This document shows, one piece after another, positions 47,201 through 58,442 of a stretch of DNA of 64,000 bases. The DNA lies in contig OX439036.1 in NCBI GenBank assembly GCA_949317995.1, positions 109,409,669 to 109,473,668 on the forward strand, written 5' to 3'. Under the pieces are notes generated by a model that did no database searches, had not been told where the DNA came from, and saw only the letters and a list, made by a program, of their open reading frames with translations. The stretch is from Acholoe squamosa (taxonomy: Eukaryota > Annelida > Polychaeta > Phyllodocida > Polynoidae). The position numbers and the translations under genes are program-made. Positions within the stretch are counted from its first letter, which is position 1. Every line of letters begins with the position of its first letter.

Positions 47201-47672
47201 CTGACTAGTTGACATAGTTCTTAAATGTAGCCCTGACAAGTTGATATGGTGCTTTAATGTAGCCCTGACAAGTTGACATAGTTCTTAAATGTAGCCCTGA
47301 CAAGTTGACATAGTTCTTAAATGTAGCCCTGACAAGTTGACATGGTGCTTTAAAATGTAGCCCTGACAAGTTGACATAGTTCTTAAATGTAGCCCTGACA
47401 AGTTGACATGGTGCTTTAAAATGTAGCCCTGACAAGTTGACATAGTTCTTAAATGTAGTCCTGACAAGTTGACATGGTGCTTAAATGTAGCCCTGACAAG
47501 TTGACATAGTTCTTAAATGTAGCCCTGACAAGTTGACATGGTGCTTTAAAATGTAGCCCTGACAAGTTGACATAGTTCTTAAATGTAGCCCTGACAAGTT
47601 GACATAGTTCTTAAATGTAGCCCTGACAAGTTGACATAGTTCTTATATGTAGACATAGTTCTTATATGTAGC
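47173..47672. repeat. Minisatellite of about 15 units, 32 and 34 bp alternating
   Basis: One unit type contains TTGACATAGTTCTTAAATGT AGCCCTGACAAG, the other TTGACATGGTGCTTTAAAATG. The two alternate in several stretches, giving a higher-order unit of about 66 bp. The open frames reading MSGLHLRTMSTCQGY repeats are translations of this array and not genes. Confidence 0.95.
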
Positions 47673-49234
47673 AAGGGTTAACAAAGCATTGTGTGGCGGT
47701 AGCTGATACTGAGGGGGCAGACTGGAAATGCAGCTGACAGTTCTCCGCAGCTTTGGGACAAGGGAGGCGGAGAAAAAATTGGTGCAATGGAGAGGAAAAG
47801 AAAGTAATAATAATGAGAGCGAGAGAGAGAGTTAGATGGAGAGCAGGTCGCAAACCAAATGTACAACACGTCTCTCTATTACGATAGAGTGGCTACCAAA
47901 TCAAAAAATGTTGATACCTCTTTCCCCCCCTCCGCACATTTTCAAGCCCGGTGCTTATTCAGAGACCAGGTGCTTACAGAAGCCAGTATGGTACTAATGG
48001 TTTGCCTTGTCGGGTGTTACATCTTAGGTAGGGGAAGTGCATGTGCATCTATAACTTGACTTAAAGTCAAAGGGAACTGCACCATGTGATGTAAGGTTTG
48101 AGAGCCAAATTACACCGACCAACATTAGGCCAATTGATATGCTGCCTCTGCTGCCTTCAGTTCACAGACGGGGATTCAGCTCCAAGCACATACCTAGTGG
48201 ATTTGTCCATAATAGTTATAGCAGAGTTTGTCAATCCTATGCCCTATCCCATGATTCAACACACCCCACATGGCTACTCTGAATATACATGATCCCTGCA
48301 TGGTATTCAACATGCCACCTCACCACTTACCTGAAACTGAGCTAGTCAATGGTCAATTGAACTAAATGCTGTAAACAGAGTCAGAGTCTGATTGATAGGC
48401 TTAATAACTGTATGTAGTCAATTTAATGGGCTCAAACCCATTTTTTTCCATTGGAATTGGGTTATTTTGATTAAATAGTGAAAGCTTTAGATATTTTCCT
48501 TTTTCGTTAGGTGGATTAGGTGAGGATCCTGATAGCAAACTGTAGTTTTGCTTATGTATGATTAATATCAAAAGCAGCACACTGCACAGTAGGGGCCATT
48601 ATAAGGGTATTTTGAACGTTTTATTTATAGGAGTCCCAATATTATGAAGCAAAGTAAACATGAAATGCATTGTAAATACTAATATTTTGTTTTTTCATTA
48701 GCCCATGCTATTTAGCATTGCATATAATCAATGGAAGAATTAATTTCCTTACTTGCCATGAGTTATTGCTAAAAGCCCTGTGGTGTAGGCAAAGTGGAAC
48801 CACAGGGCCACATTATTCACTGTACTCTAGAGAATGATTAATTCTACCTATACCATAGTCAAATAGATGTTAAGAATATGATGTGTCTATAATTAAGGAG
48901 GGCAGATGAAAAACCATAGCTTTGAATGTGAAGGCCAATAATTCTATCTGTGTAAATCAAAGTGGGTTTGGGGTAGCTTTAGAGGAACCATACGTGCCAT
49001 ATATTTCACTTGCTCATTGTGTTCAATTTTGCATGTTCGTAATTTCTTTTGTTTTAACAACATTCTACGCAGACAAGCTCTTCGTGACAGAAAATAGGGA
49101 AAAAGTCTGCCAGCTACTTTTCAGTAATATGTGATATGGAACTGTATGTGCCACATGGAAACGTACGTGCCACTTTTGCAATTGGGGAATATATGTGAGG
49201 TTAGGTTCCTCTATAGATTAAACAGACAAGCAAC

Positions 49235-49236
<2 letters not shown>
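47673..49236. other. Stretch with little recognisable content
   Basis: A family H fragment lies at about 47940-47985 (CCGGTGCTTATTCAGAGACC). A strong donor-like CAG|gtaagtgg on the minus strand at about 48332 has no open frame upstream of it. Otherwise nothing was recognised. Confidence 0.4.
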
Positions 49237-49278
<42 letters not shown>

Positions 49279-49293
49279 ATATATATATATATT
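49237..49293. repeat. (AT)n microsatellite
   Basis: TA dinucleotide run interrupted once by CAA. Confidence 0.95.
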
Positions 49294-49392
49294 CAAGCTA
49301 CTAATGGTCTATAAGTTACATTGATACCTTAATATCCAATTATAAACCCATGCAGCACGCTCACATGACCTTCAGCTACTCAACCATTTCAG

Positions 49393-49434
49393 CGCCGCTG
49401 ATGCATTAATGATGCATCATGCCAATTGTTAGGA
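49393..49434. mobile_element. Family E fragment
   Basis: GCCGCTGATGCATTAATGAT GCATCATGCC is the family E end folded directly onto an inner landmark; the middle is missing. Confidence 0.5.
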
Positions 49435-49752
49435 CATTGCCCCGTTTGGAGGTAATAAAATATCATTAACTACCGCGAGTGTTAATTCAAACATCCCGCT
49501 CGGCCCAGCCCTTCACTCTCCATACATCTTCACCCTCACTCTCCACCATAACCTCAACTCACCACTCACTCACCTCTTCCTCATTCGTCGCTTCACCTCT
49601 CACCCATACACATCGTTTCCCACCCACCCACACCTTTATAAAAAAAACATTGGGCTCTGATCCTTGGAAACAAAGACAAAAATCATGTCATTTTATTCTG
49701 ACGCTTTTAAAACACCATTCCATTATTATCTGGCCTTGAAACCAGGACTTCC

Positions 49753-49829
<77 letters not shown>
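49753..49829. repeat. (AT)n microsatellite
   Basis: About 75 bases of AT dinucleotides. Frames reading IYIYIY across it are artefacts. Confidence 0.97.
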
Positions 49830-49830
<1 letters not shown>

Positions 49831-50769
49831 CAGTGATGATATGCTTCTTTTTCAATGCGGGATAGGTATATTTGTAAGAAGTTTTCCATAGCAAAATTCT
49901 CTGCCATGATTTCTGACTGTATTTAAAAAAACGAAACTGGGGAACAGCACATGGTAGTGAACTAGACATTGTCACACTGTATCTGATATCATGTTAAGCC
50001 CCTGTGTCATATTCCCATTAACTCAATCTTGTTATAGCTTTTGCTATTTGAAAATAACTTAACAATATGTATTTTTACAGGGGATCAACATGACCCTGTT
50101 GCTAACTTAGAGTACTTACAGAATAAAAAGAAGAAATGTACTTCATAATCAATAGTGAAGAGAAGTCCAAAATATTTAAATTCAATGAAATGATGTAGAG
50201 TCCAATGAAAACAGAGAGAGAGCATGGATACAGTACCTATTCATATTTGACATGTTTCGCAGGCAAGGCTTATCCATACTTCAAGCGATGTTATAAAAAC
50301 AGACACAGATTGAAGCAAAACAAATTTATCTGGACATAAAGCGGAGTCATCCTGAAGGTGTGTTGACATGTCCTGCTACAGTTCTGAGTGAGTCTGGGTG
50401 CAATAGTTCTCCACGATCAGAAAATGAAACATCAATCGGGACAGGAGAAAATGAGTGTTAATATCTCTTATAGGCCACATGGTTACTAAAAAAACACTAT
50501 CCGATTGATGGAGCAAAGTCTCGATATCAAATATATTACCATGCATGTTTTCAACAGATGCAACTATTTGTCAATCGTTCAGGTGAAAGTATGCTTTACA
50601 ATATTTAGAACCGTCTGAGAGAAGTCGGTGAACTGGGATTAGTTGGTATCTTCGACTTTAGCATAATCTTGTTTTCTGAATACAAGGTCCTGTAGTAAAC
50701 AACATTGTATTGTATAGGCATATGTGATGATATAACATTGTATATCCTTTATGGTCACTAGTTGCACCT

Positions 50770-50925
50770 AGGCCTGTTCAAGCGCCAGTTCTTTGAATAA
50801 GAGCCGGTCTCAAATAAGCATCAGGCGCACTATGTCTTGAGTAAGCGTCACTCTTGTATAAGCACGGGGGAAACAGCGGTATTGAAGTCTATAAGTGCTT
50901 GGGCACTTGTACAGGCCAGCACAGT
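50770..50925. repeat. Family H dispersed repeat
   Basis: GGCCTGTTCAAGCGCC, GAGCCGGTCTCAAATAAGCA and TTGTATAAGCACGGGGGAAA match the 32315-32504 copy. Confidence 0.6.
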
Positions 50926-51020
50926 TATGCCTGTGCCCTGCAGGTATCGTTGGCATATACCCGCAGGCCATGCCTGATGACTATTTTTCCCCAGATTCAG
51001 GGGAGTAGTTCACTTGAACT

Positions 51021-51034
51021 CCACTAGATGGCAG
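51021..51034 (+). promoter_or_regulatory. CTCF-like motif
   Basis: CCACTAGATGGCAG fits all 14 positions of the bilaterian CTCF core CCASYAGRKGGCRS. Binding cannot be judged from sequence alone. Confidence 0.35.
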
Positions 51035-51362
51035 TTTTAGATCTCCAATCACCCATTGGGGTGAAAGGGTGCCCCCTTGTGAGTAGGTGTGAAAACAGGG
51101 GGTGATTGACTGATAACTTCTTAGGCAAGGCTTGCCTGTATACATGTCCCCAATATACACACAGGTAGCCAGCCAACACAGTATACATATCAAGCAAACC
51201 TTTCTCACTGACCCATTTTGATCATAAAGCATTTCAAATAAAAGTTGACCAATATATTTGAAGAACAGAGACAACTGTTTCTATTTCAAGAAAAGAGCAC
51301 ATATAAAAAAAAGAAATAAACATGAAATATATAACAAAGCAGGGGGGAGTTCGTAATCCAGT

Positions 51363-51613
51363 CACTGTTTCTTTACTAAGGTCGTGCTGTGACCAAACAT
51401 TTTTTGTCGAAATAACGGTGCAATCCTCATCCCAAAGTTGTGAGATATCCATCATTATTTTGACAGAGATTCCTTGTACATTTGTGTACCGTCATACTGC
51501 CACCTGGAGCTTCTTGTAAAAAAACTACACTGGTGCAATGCCTTTCAATTACAGTGGTCCACTGTTTAGTTTTATGAGGATCCCTGGTAGATTCAACAAT
51601 TATTTTTCACAGT
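51363..51613 (-). mobile_element. Family A element with about 28-bp left-end insertion
   Basis: CACTGTTTCTTTACTAAGGT precedes the usual ATTTTTTGTCGAAATAACGG. The remainder, to GATTCAACAATTATTTTTCA CAGTG, has all landmarks in reverse order. Confidence 0.8.
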
Positions 51614-52486
51614 GTTTGCTTTGGTGATATAGGCAGCATGTCCTGCCATAGTCCTGTCTCTGATCATTGTTATAGGATTGACCTTGATGTAACCTTGGGT
51701 TAAACTTGACCCTGAGACTACTATGTGTGCAATATGAGTGTCGGACCATTGTTAGATATGGCACCCTGGGCAGCAGGCCAGCACTGGCCCCTATCCTGAC
51801 TGCAAATCATTGCCATTGTCCCTGGAAACAGAAGCCCTCTCCTTTCAGCCATATTTGTCTGTTATGATTGCTATGAGACATTTCAGATGCAAATAGTACA
51901 ACAAAATGTATAACATTTTAAGGTAAGTAGGTTGATATGCATATCCCATCAACAAGAAGAAGAAATAAATCATTCTTTACCTAAAAAGAACCCTTTGCCC
52001 TTGCAACAAGGAGCTACAGGGATAAATAAAAACCCTGGTATAAACACCACAATTCTGAGGCAATCACATAGATACGTGTCAGGGTGGAATATAAAGTCTG
52101 AGGAAATATAGCCAAAATTGTAAAGGAGGAGACCTCAGAGTTGACTGAGAGTGACTGGTCCGGGTCGACAGGGCAGATGATCCTTGGTCAGACTCCTACT
52201 TGACTGAAGCTTTTTGTGGCAAACCACCCTTACCACCACTGCTGGGGACGAGTGTTTAACCAATAAAACGAAACAAAAAAAAACTGAGAAGAAGAAATAC
52301 CCTAAAGCTGGGTATAAGAGGGGGGTTAGTGAGAGGCAGTAGACTGATGGAGCTGCCTGGGTCAATTGGTCATCTTAGCTGTCAGACCTCACTGGACCCC
52401 TCCCATCCCTTGATACCTGGAGCTGTAATTATTATGGAGATTAATACTTGTATCAAACAAGAAAAATGTGGCAAGGACCACGGATA

Positions 52487-52652
52487 GGAGTTGCGCTCAT
52501 ACATCATGGCAACATCACTAGCCACTGCGGGTGACGTCACTGAGGCAGTATGACGTCACCAATGACGTCATAGGTGACAGGGAGAAAACCAAAAACATTA
52601 TGGAGTTGCTACGGCCGCTACACTCCCGGCCGATGATGCGGCTTGCAACTCC
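52487..52652. promoter_or_regulatory. Three perfect CRE palindromes beside a GC-rich hairpin
   Basis: TGACGTCA, the full palindromic site for CREB/ATF factors, occurs at 52532-52539, 52551-52558 and 52563-52570. A CpG-rich inverted pair follows (GGAGTTGC at 52602, GCAACTCC at 52645) and another GGAGTTGC precedes at 52487. Three full sites within 39 bases are unlikely by chance. No transcript start or exon can be tied to it; a repeat origin is possible because ATGACGTCAT also occurs in family K ends. Confidence 0.45.
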
Positions 52653-53141
52653 AAACCAGATGCTGTAGCACTCATAGATTTCCACTCAAACCCTAATAGC
52701 TGTAGGCTCCGGATAAGAACGTGACTTGGATTCAGCTTTTCAATACTCAAAAACTTTGATAATTATTTTGCTTCTTTGGATTAGACGTTTCAAGTGCTAG
52801 CCAGTTGATCTTGATGAATATTGGTACTGTTTCTCATACAATTTCAAACCTTAGCAGAATTAAATTTAATTTGAAAATTTCAAAACTATCATGACAGCCA
52901 CACAAAATGAAAGATAGCTATAGAACAACAGATCAGAGGTGTCGCAGGTGATGCTGATTCCGGGCCACCCTATTGGGTCTGGGTCAAAGACGGAGCTGTT
53001 CAATAAGACATTGATTGCCTAACTTGCAGGATTGCATCGTGCTGACGTGCAGTGATGAAAGCGGTGACTGCAGGCACCAGTTACCATCGGGGTCAGTCAG
53101 CCTCATGAGGAATTTAGTCCTAGGATTATGTAGTGGTACTA

Positions 53142-53487
53142 CTGGAGAGTGTTGCTCCTATAGTAAAAGGAAGAGCTGGCTAAAAATGCCCTCATTTCCA
53201 GTCCTTTCTTTTCATGTCGCTTTAACTTGTCCCTTTTGTTGCTCACAAGTGGTCATTCAAGTATGGTGCTAAAAAAGGGGGATTTGAGTAGGTACCTAGT
53301 TGGGAGAAGTCAGTCAGTATAATATACTATAGAGTGTGTGACATGAGAAGGTACCTGACAGTGCAGCTCTCTCTGTTTTAAACAAGGCAAGTGACTTTTC
53401 AGACTAATGTGGTGAGTGCAAGTGACTTCTTTTGAAAAGAGGGTACCTACTGACAGCTCTTTTTACCATAGGAGCAACACGCTCCAG
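53142..53487. mobile_element. Family B inverted-repeat element, copy 2
   Basis: The left arm CTGGAGAGTGTTGCTCCTAT and, in reverse, right arm CTGGAGCGTGTTGCTCCTAT are near-perfect inverted repeats, continuing as GGTAAAAAGAGCTGTCAGTA. It matches copy 1 with one internal deletion. Confidence 0.9.
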
Positions 53488-54295
53488 TGATAGCTTCACG
53501 CATAAGGTACACCCTGCCTTTAATGTGCATCTCCAGCTACTCCTTACCCTATAGTCGAAATTTTGGTATAAATCAAGAATGTTCAATTATTCATCTTTCT
53601 GTTTATCTGCCTACATGGCAGATTTCACCCATATAATATTCCCAAGTATAAACAACCAGTCATTCAAAGATCAGGCCCACAGTATCACACAGTAGGCCGT
53701 TTGATATGCTCTCTTTTATTTTTTGCTTTAGGAATTCAATTTCACCTGTTTTAAATTGAGGCGATAGAATCCACATACGCTTTCTAAATATCCACAAAAA
53801 AATCATGTCATATTTCTCAGCTGAAAACATGTGTGACTGAACAAGTTGCAGGGATCCGTATGGCAATGAATTGTTTTGTTCCTTGATATAGCATCCCAGA
53901 TAGGATATTGGACAGGGTGTGACTTCCTGTACGTGTCCAACACTGCCTGAATGTAGCTGACCTTTAACCTCTAAGTGATAGTACTTCCTATTAGACTGTA
54001 GCATGGGCGGAAGTGGGTCAGACAAGGCATGTTGTAGTCACACCCCTAAAATGACCTTCTCCAGTAAATCATGACCTATATCATATCATTTGAAATGTAA
54101 AACCATTCTGCAGGTCGAATTTAGTTGGGATCGCAAATCAATAACCAAAATGAATGCAGAGACTTAAATACTTGAGGAATCTAAGGATTATTTCACTTTG
54201 GAAATACCCTCATGTCAATACTGAACGTTTTTTTTGTGAACCTTCTCCATATAGCTTAGCACAAAAAGGGCTATAATATCACCATAAAGTGTTGT

Positions 54296-54562
54296 AATAT
54301 GACTCAATCATTGCCGATAGTACTAGAGGGCAGCACCCAGCTTATGACATCAGTCAAAAGGAGGGAAATCCCAACCAATCACAGGCCTCTGTCGGGGGAC
54401 GGTCAGATGCCCTTACCGCTTTGATGACAGGAAGATTCCCCCACCAGACCAACAACAGTCCATAGAAAAAAAATCAATTAAATACCTTAAAATGTCCCCA
54501 GCAGGTAGTCTAAATCTGAACACTTGCCTTTCAGAGGTAATTTAGAGAGAGTTCTTTCTGGG
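54296..54562 (-). repeat. Family D dispersed repeat, copy 2
   Basis: Reverse-orientation counterpart of 44511-44780. It carries GTACTAGAGGGCAGCAC at 54320-54336, a 12-of-14 match to the CTCF core, and a CCAATCAC box. Confidence 0.75.
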
Positions 54563-55306
54563 AGGGACAGAGGTGAGTGTACCTAGTGAGGGCTTAAAAT
54601 CTACATAGCTATCTTGGGTCTGTAGTGCTGGTCCATATTTGGTTCTTTGCATAGAAGCTGTAGTTGGGGTGGGGGAAAGGGGGTGGGGAGTTGCTATTGA
54701 AAGCTCTCCTTCACTCTAAGGCCACCTGCCTCAGATTTGGTCTGTAGTCATATAAGGTTTCATTTTATTTCTCCCTATTAGGCCTCTTTAGCTTCTTCTC
54801 CCTATTTACATCTGGTTTTACTACTCCCCTTGCTTGAAATCATTCCTAGCATAAGAGGATCCTATACACAGTTTCACGTATATAGATTTGATATTCTTGG
54901 AATTCGCATTGTCAGAACTAAGAAGCCCCCTTTTAGGTATTTTTTGACGATGAGACTAGAAGGGTGGGGAAGGATCAATATTTTCGATCCCTCCGAGGGG
55001 GCAGGGAATTTTTACTTTCTGTTATTGAAAAGGCTTGTGTAGGCCAAGAGGGCAATGTCGGGCGTGGCTTTGGCCAAATAGTGATCCTCAAAAGGGGTGG
55101 AGGTAAGATTCTCTCTGCTTGAAAACCCAGCCTCCATCGCATTGTTGAAAAATCACTCCCTAATGCATCTGCAGCATGTTTTCGCAGGCACAAGCTGTGT
55201 GGGTTTTAGCAAAGTAAATAGTCATTAGACAAACAGACAGATGGGCTGTTCAGGGCCATCAGGAGCTGCCAATTGAAGTGAACTAGACTTTGTCATGTAG
55301 ATGAAA

Positions 55307-55516
55307 ACTGTAAATTAAAATTCATAATAAGGGCGGAATCCTTGTCCCAAATTTGACAGAAATCCGTCGGTATCCATACAGAGATTCCTTTTACCACTGT
55401 ACTGCCACCTGGGGCCTATTTAAAAACTACACTGATTCAGTGCTATACAGCTACAGTGGTTTACTGTCCAGTTTAAAGACGGTCTCTGGTGGATTTAATA
55501 GTTATTGTTTACAGTG
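55307..55516 (-). mobile_element. Family A element
   Basis: ACTGTAAATTAAAATTCATA, GGCGGAATCCTTGTCCCAAA, ACTGCCACCTGGGGCC and GGTGGATTTAATAGTTATTG to TTTACAGTG are in reverse family A order. Confidence 0.8.
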
Positions 55517-56380
55517 AAGGAGAAAGTGAAAGAATATGATGCACATGTGAGGTGCTGACAAGTCCTCGACCAATTTTTATGACGCTTTAATACACCATAG
55601 GATAGCAATAGCAGCAAAATGGTCAGTTTAGTCTCCATAGTCGTTAGACAATGTGAAAACCAACAACTTAAAGTATTCATGCCTAGGCTGGCGAGAAGCA
55701 TAAACCTCTATCCTCAACCTTCCAACAGCTGTCCGACCCTATTCCCCATAGGCTCTGACTGAGTGAGGGTTGTGCCACCCCAAGGGCATGACACAGGCTC
55801 TCAGAGGACGAGCCGTAGCCGAACCCCTCACGGAAGCGAGCGTTGATTGGGTTGGCCTTGACCCTGGGGGAGTTTGTCTTGTGGCACGGAATGAAGGGAG
55901 GAGGCTGGTAAGTGTCAGTTGGGAGGCGGGATCAGGGTGGAGGGGGAGGGGGGAGGTCTGTAAGTGTCAGTTGGGGTGTGGAGATCAGGATAATGTGCCA
56001 CCGGGGGATTGTTCAGCCACATGAACATCCTTCACATGAAATGAGGTGAGAAACTGCCAGAGTAAGGGCCCTTTTCCACTTCACAACGAATGTGACCGAT
56101 TCACTTTTCTGTCAAGATTTGATACCAATTTGGTACTGATTTGGTACTAATACATGTACCCACAGCTATGGGAGTCAGATGGGATTGATTTTAGACATAT
56201 CAGGTTAGTATTCCCAGTCGATGGAAGTTTTTGAGGGTTCGACATGTTATGGTTCAATTTCGCCATTTCTGTGGGTTTTTTTTTGTTTTTTTTTTACTGA
56301 AGTGTTTATTATGAGAAGAGGTGTTAATAATGCAGTTAACTAATTTGGGAACAGGTTTCATTGGTGCATACTAGTTTGAT

Positions 56381-56468
56381 ATGGGTTGTATAAGATGAAA
56401 ACGAAGACACAAATAAACAAGAGATATGGATTATATAAGATAAGAATGAAGACACAAATAAACAAAAG
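56381..56468. repeat. Two-copy tandem duplication of about 44 bp
   Basis: GAAGACACAAATAAACAA occurs in both halves, each preceded by a TATAAGAT stretch. Confidence 0.85.
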
Positions 56469-57082
56469 AATCAAGTACAACACATACAAACAAATAAATA
56501 AAAATCATTACTAATCTTAAGATTTGTAATCTGGCTTGTTGGATGTCTTGAGTATGTATGCAATGCAGCCTCAGTGAGCGGTAAGATCCACGACTCCATT
56601 TTACCTTTCAAATGTCGATGTCCAACAGACTATGAAAGAGCAGTCAGAGATATCGAAAGTTGCCTGTATGTCACTTTCTCTCTGTCACAGCAGAGTGGTC
56701 ACCATTGCATGAATTTGTGCAACAAAAAAATGGATCACCATGTGCATTAGGGGATCTCGAGCTTAAGAAAGGAAGCTTATCTTTCAGACAGTGAATAATG
56801 AAAAGTAACTGTCTAGCCTGTTCAGTGGCTGTCATGAAATTTCTGGGTAACAGGGTTCCACATGCACACAGAAAAGCATCGGATGTATGGATATGGGCAA
56901 TCAGTCAGAGCTGTTGCTGTCGGTTTGAAGTGTTGAAAGGCAGGCTTTCCCCAAGTGGTGAAATTACAAAGGTGTCTTCGTAAGATGACCATACAATCAG
57001 ACCCTAGAAGTATGTACAGGTTCAGTAGTTCCTTATGGTGCATGGAGGGCATTTCTTTACATGCTAAAGCATTGGTTCCCTT

Positions 57083-57130
57083 GCCTTTGGTCAACCGAAT
57101 TTTTGCTAATCTGATGATTTTCAGTACTGC
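57083..57130. mobile_element. Family G fragment
   Basis: TTTGGTCAACCGAATTTTTG CTAATCTGAT matches the interior of the 10633-10746 element. The terminal arm is lost. Confidence 0.5.
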
Positions 57131-57248
57131 AACTGAATAGAAAACAAGGCAGCCGAAAGCGCCTCCAATGGTTAGTCAAGGGTATGTCAACAGTAGTGAG
57201 GTCTAGAGACATTTCATCATAAAAAGTAGGGAACTATTATTCTTTATC

Positions 57249-57459
57249 AATTTGAGGGTGTAGAATTCAATGGTTTTTCAGTATCTTTAGTTACTGTTGT
57301 CATGGCAACCATTTCCCTTAGCTACAATAGAAAGTGCATCTGCTCATTTCAAGGTGTTTCATCATTTTCTACTTTTACTCTGGAAAGTGGTTGCCATGGC
57401 AACAGGAACTGAAAATTTTGGTAAAAGACCGCCCCAATGGAATTCTACACCCTCAAATT
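57249..57459. mobile_element. Family X foldback element with two RFX X-boxes
   Basis: AATTTGAGGGTGTAGAATTC and its inverse GAATTCTACACCCTCAAATT bound a 211-bp unit. About 45 bases inside each arm lies an X-box: GTTGTCATGGCAAC at 57296-57309 and the perfect palindrome GTTGCCATGGCAAC at 57390-57403. Surrounding bases (CAACCATTTCC; GGAAAGTGGTTG) are also inverted, so the motifs are part of the element's arms. No coding capacity. Confidence 0.7.
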
Positions 57460-57823
57460 CCCTGAGTTTTAGAATGAAATGCCACTAGGTCAAGGATATT
57501 CTGGATATCAGTCTCCACTATAGGTAACATTTGCCATCCTTCCTGTGCAAGGTCGGTGACATGACTACCAAGTGCAACAGTATGCCCTCTGAGTCATATT
57601 GGTTGTGTCTAGGCACGATACTAAAAAGACTGTGCCAAGGTCCAAGATTAGAATAAAGATGATCATACATTATTCCATTCAGACCTTCTTTAATAATGGA
57701 AACTCCTGCAAAGACTGCTATTAGGATCGGATAACCCCTTGTCAGAGAGATTCAGTGGTTGTGTAAAGTTGAAGCAGACATTATGTATATTCCACTCCTC
57801 ATTGAAGGCTGGTGTTAGGATGG

Positions 57824-58081
57824 TTAACCCTTTATGGACCGCTAATGCAGGTGTCCATCGATGTCCTTTGGTCGATGTGATGCACCAATGACGTGCTGGT
57901 GTGACTGCTCACCAGCACTTCATTGGAGCATCATGATGACCCTCTGGGACTGTATGAAACTGTTGGGCCGGCATGATGCATGAATGCAGCACTGGCAAGG
58001 AATTCGCCTGGGCTCCATTCATACATCATGCTGACCAATGGGCATGATGCGTTAATGTACCAGCGACCCTTACTGGATTAA
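57824..58081. mobile_element. Family E element, full length with TTAA at both ends
   Basis: TTAACCCTTTATGGACCGCT at the left and GTACCAGCGACCCTTACTGG ATTAA at the right form inverted ends with TTAA at 57824-57827 and 58078-58081. The interior contains two successive palindromes around CACCAGCACTTCATTGG and GCATGATGCATGAATGC. TTAA flanks and a CCC start recall piggyBac elements, but there is no transposase. Confidence 0.8.
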
Positions 58082-58396
58082 GCAGTGGGCTTAGGTGTCA
58101 TTTTGTGAAAGGCTGGAGAGACCACTACCTTTGGGTTGAAGGGGTAGGTTGGGCTGCAGCCTTATCAGTGTAGAAGACCAGGGTAGTACACTGCTACCAT
58201 TGTATGGAGATAAGGGTTATTCACAGGCTGGGTTTTGGTCTGTAGGGTGGGTGGGACTGATAGCCCCATGCACACAATGACAGCCTTTTGGGGCTCTGGG
58301 GCTGGGCAGATATCGGGTTCTGATTGTGTAGGCAGTTGAACAGCCTGCCATGGTAGGAGGGTTGGGGTATTAGGCTGGGGAGATCCCAGAAGACAC

Positions 58397-58442
58397 CTGG
58401 GGGCATTTCTTAAAATACTTTGACTGCCAAATTTCAAATAGC
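58397..58442. mobile_element. Family C left-end fragment
   Basis: CTGGGGGCATTTCTTAAAAT ACTTTGACTGCCAAATTTCAAAT resembles the family C arm and its TTTCAAATTG landmark. No right end was found. Confidence 0.45.

Noticed and set aside
47205-47467. Repetitive open frames reading MSGLHLRTMSTCQGY
   Set aside because: Translation of the 32/34-bp minisatellite.
48332-48375. CAG|gtaagtgg donor on the minus strand with a nearby acceptor, considered as the missing 45-bp exon
   Set aside because: The enclosed sequence is about 38 bp and has stops in all frames; at best a non-coding exon, with no support.
49664-49975. Frames with IYIYIY stretches on both strands
   Set aside because: Translations of the (AT)n microsatellite.
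53660-54025. 121-codon minus-strand frame
   Set aside because: No recognisable domain or splice context; length is within chance for 64 kb of six frames.
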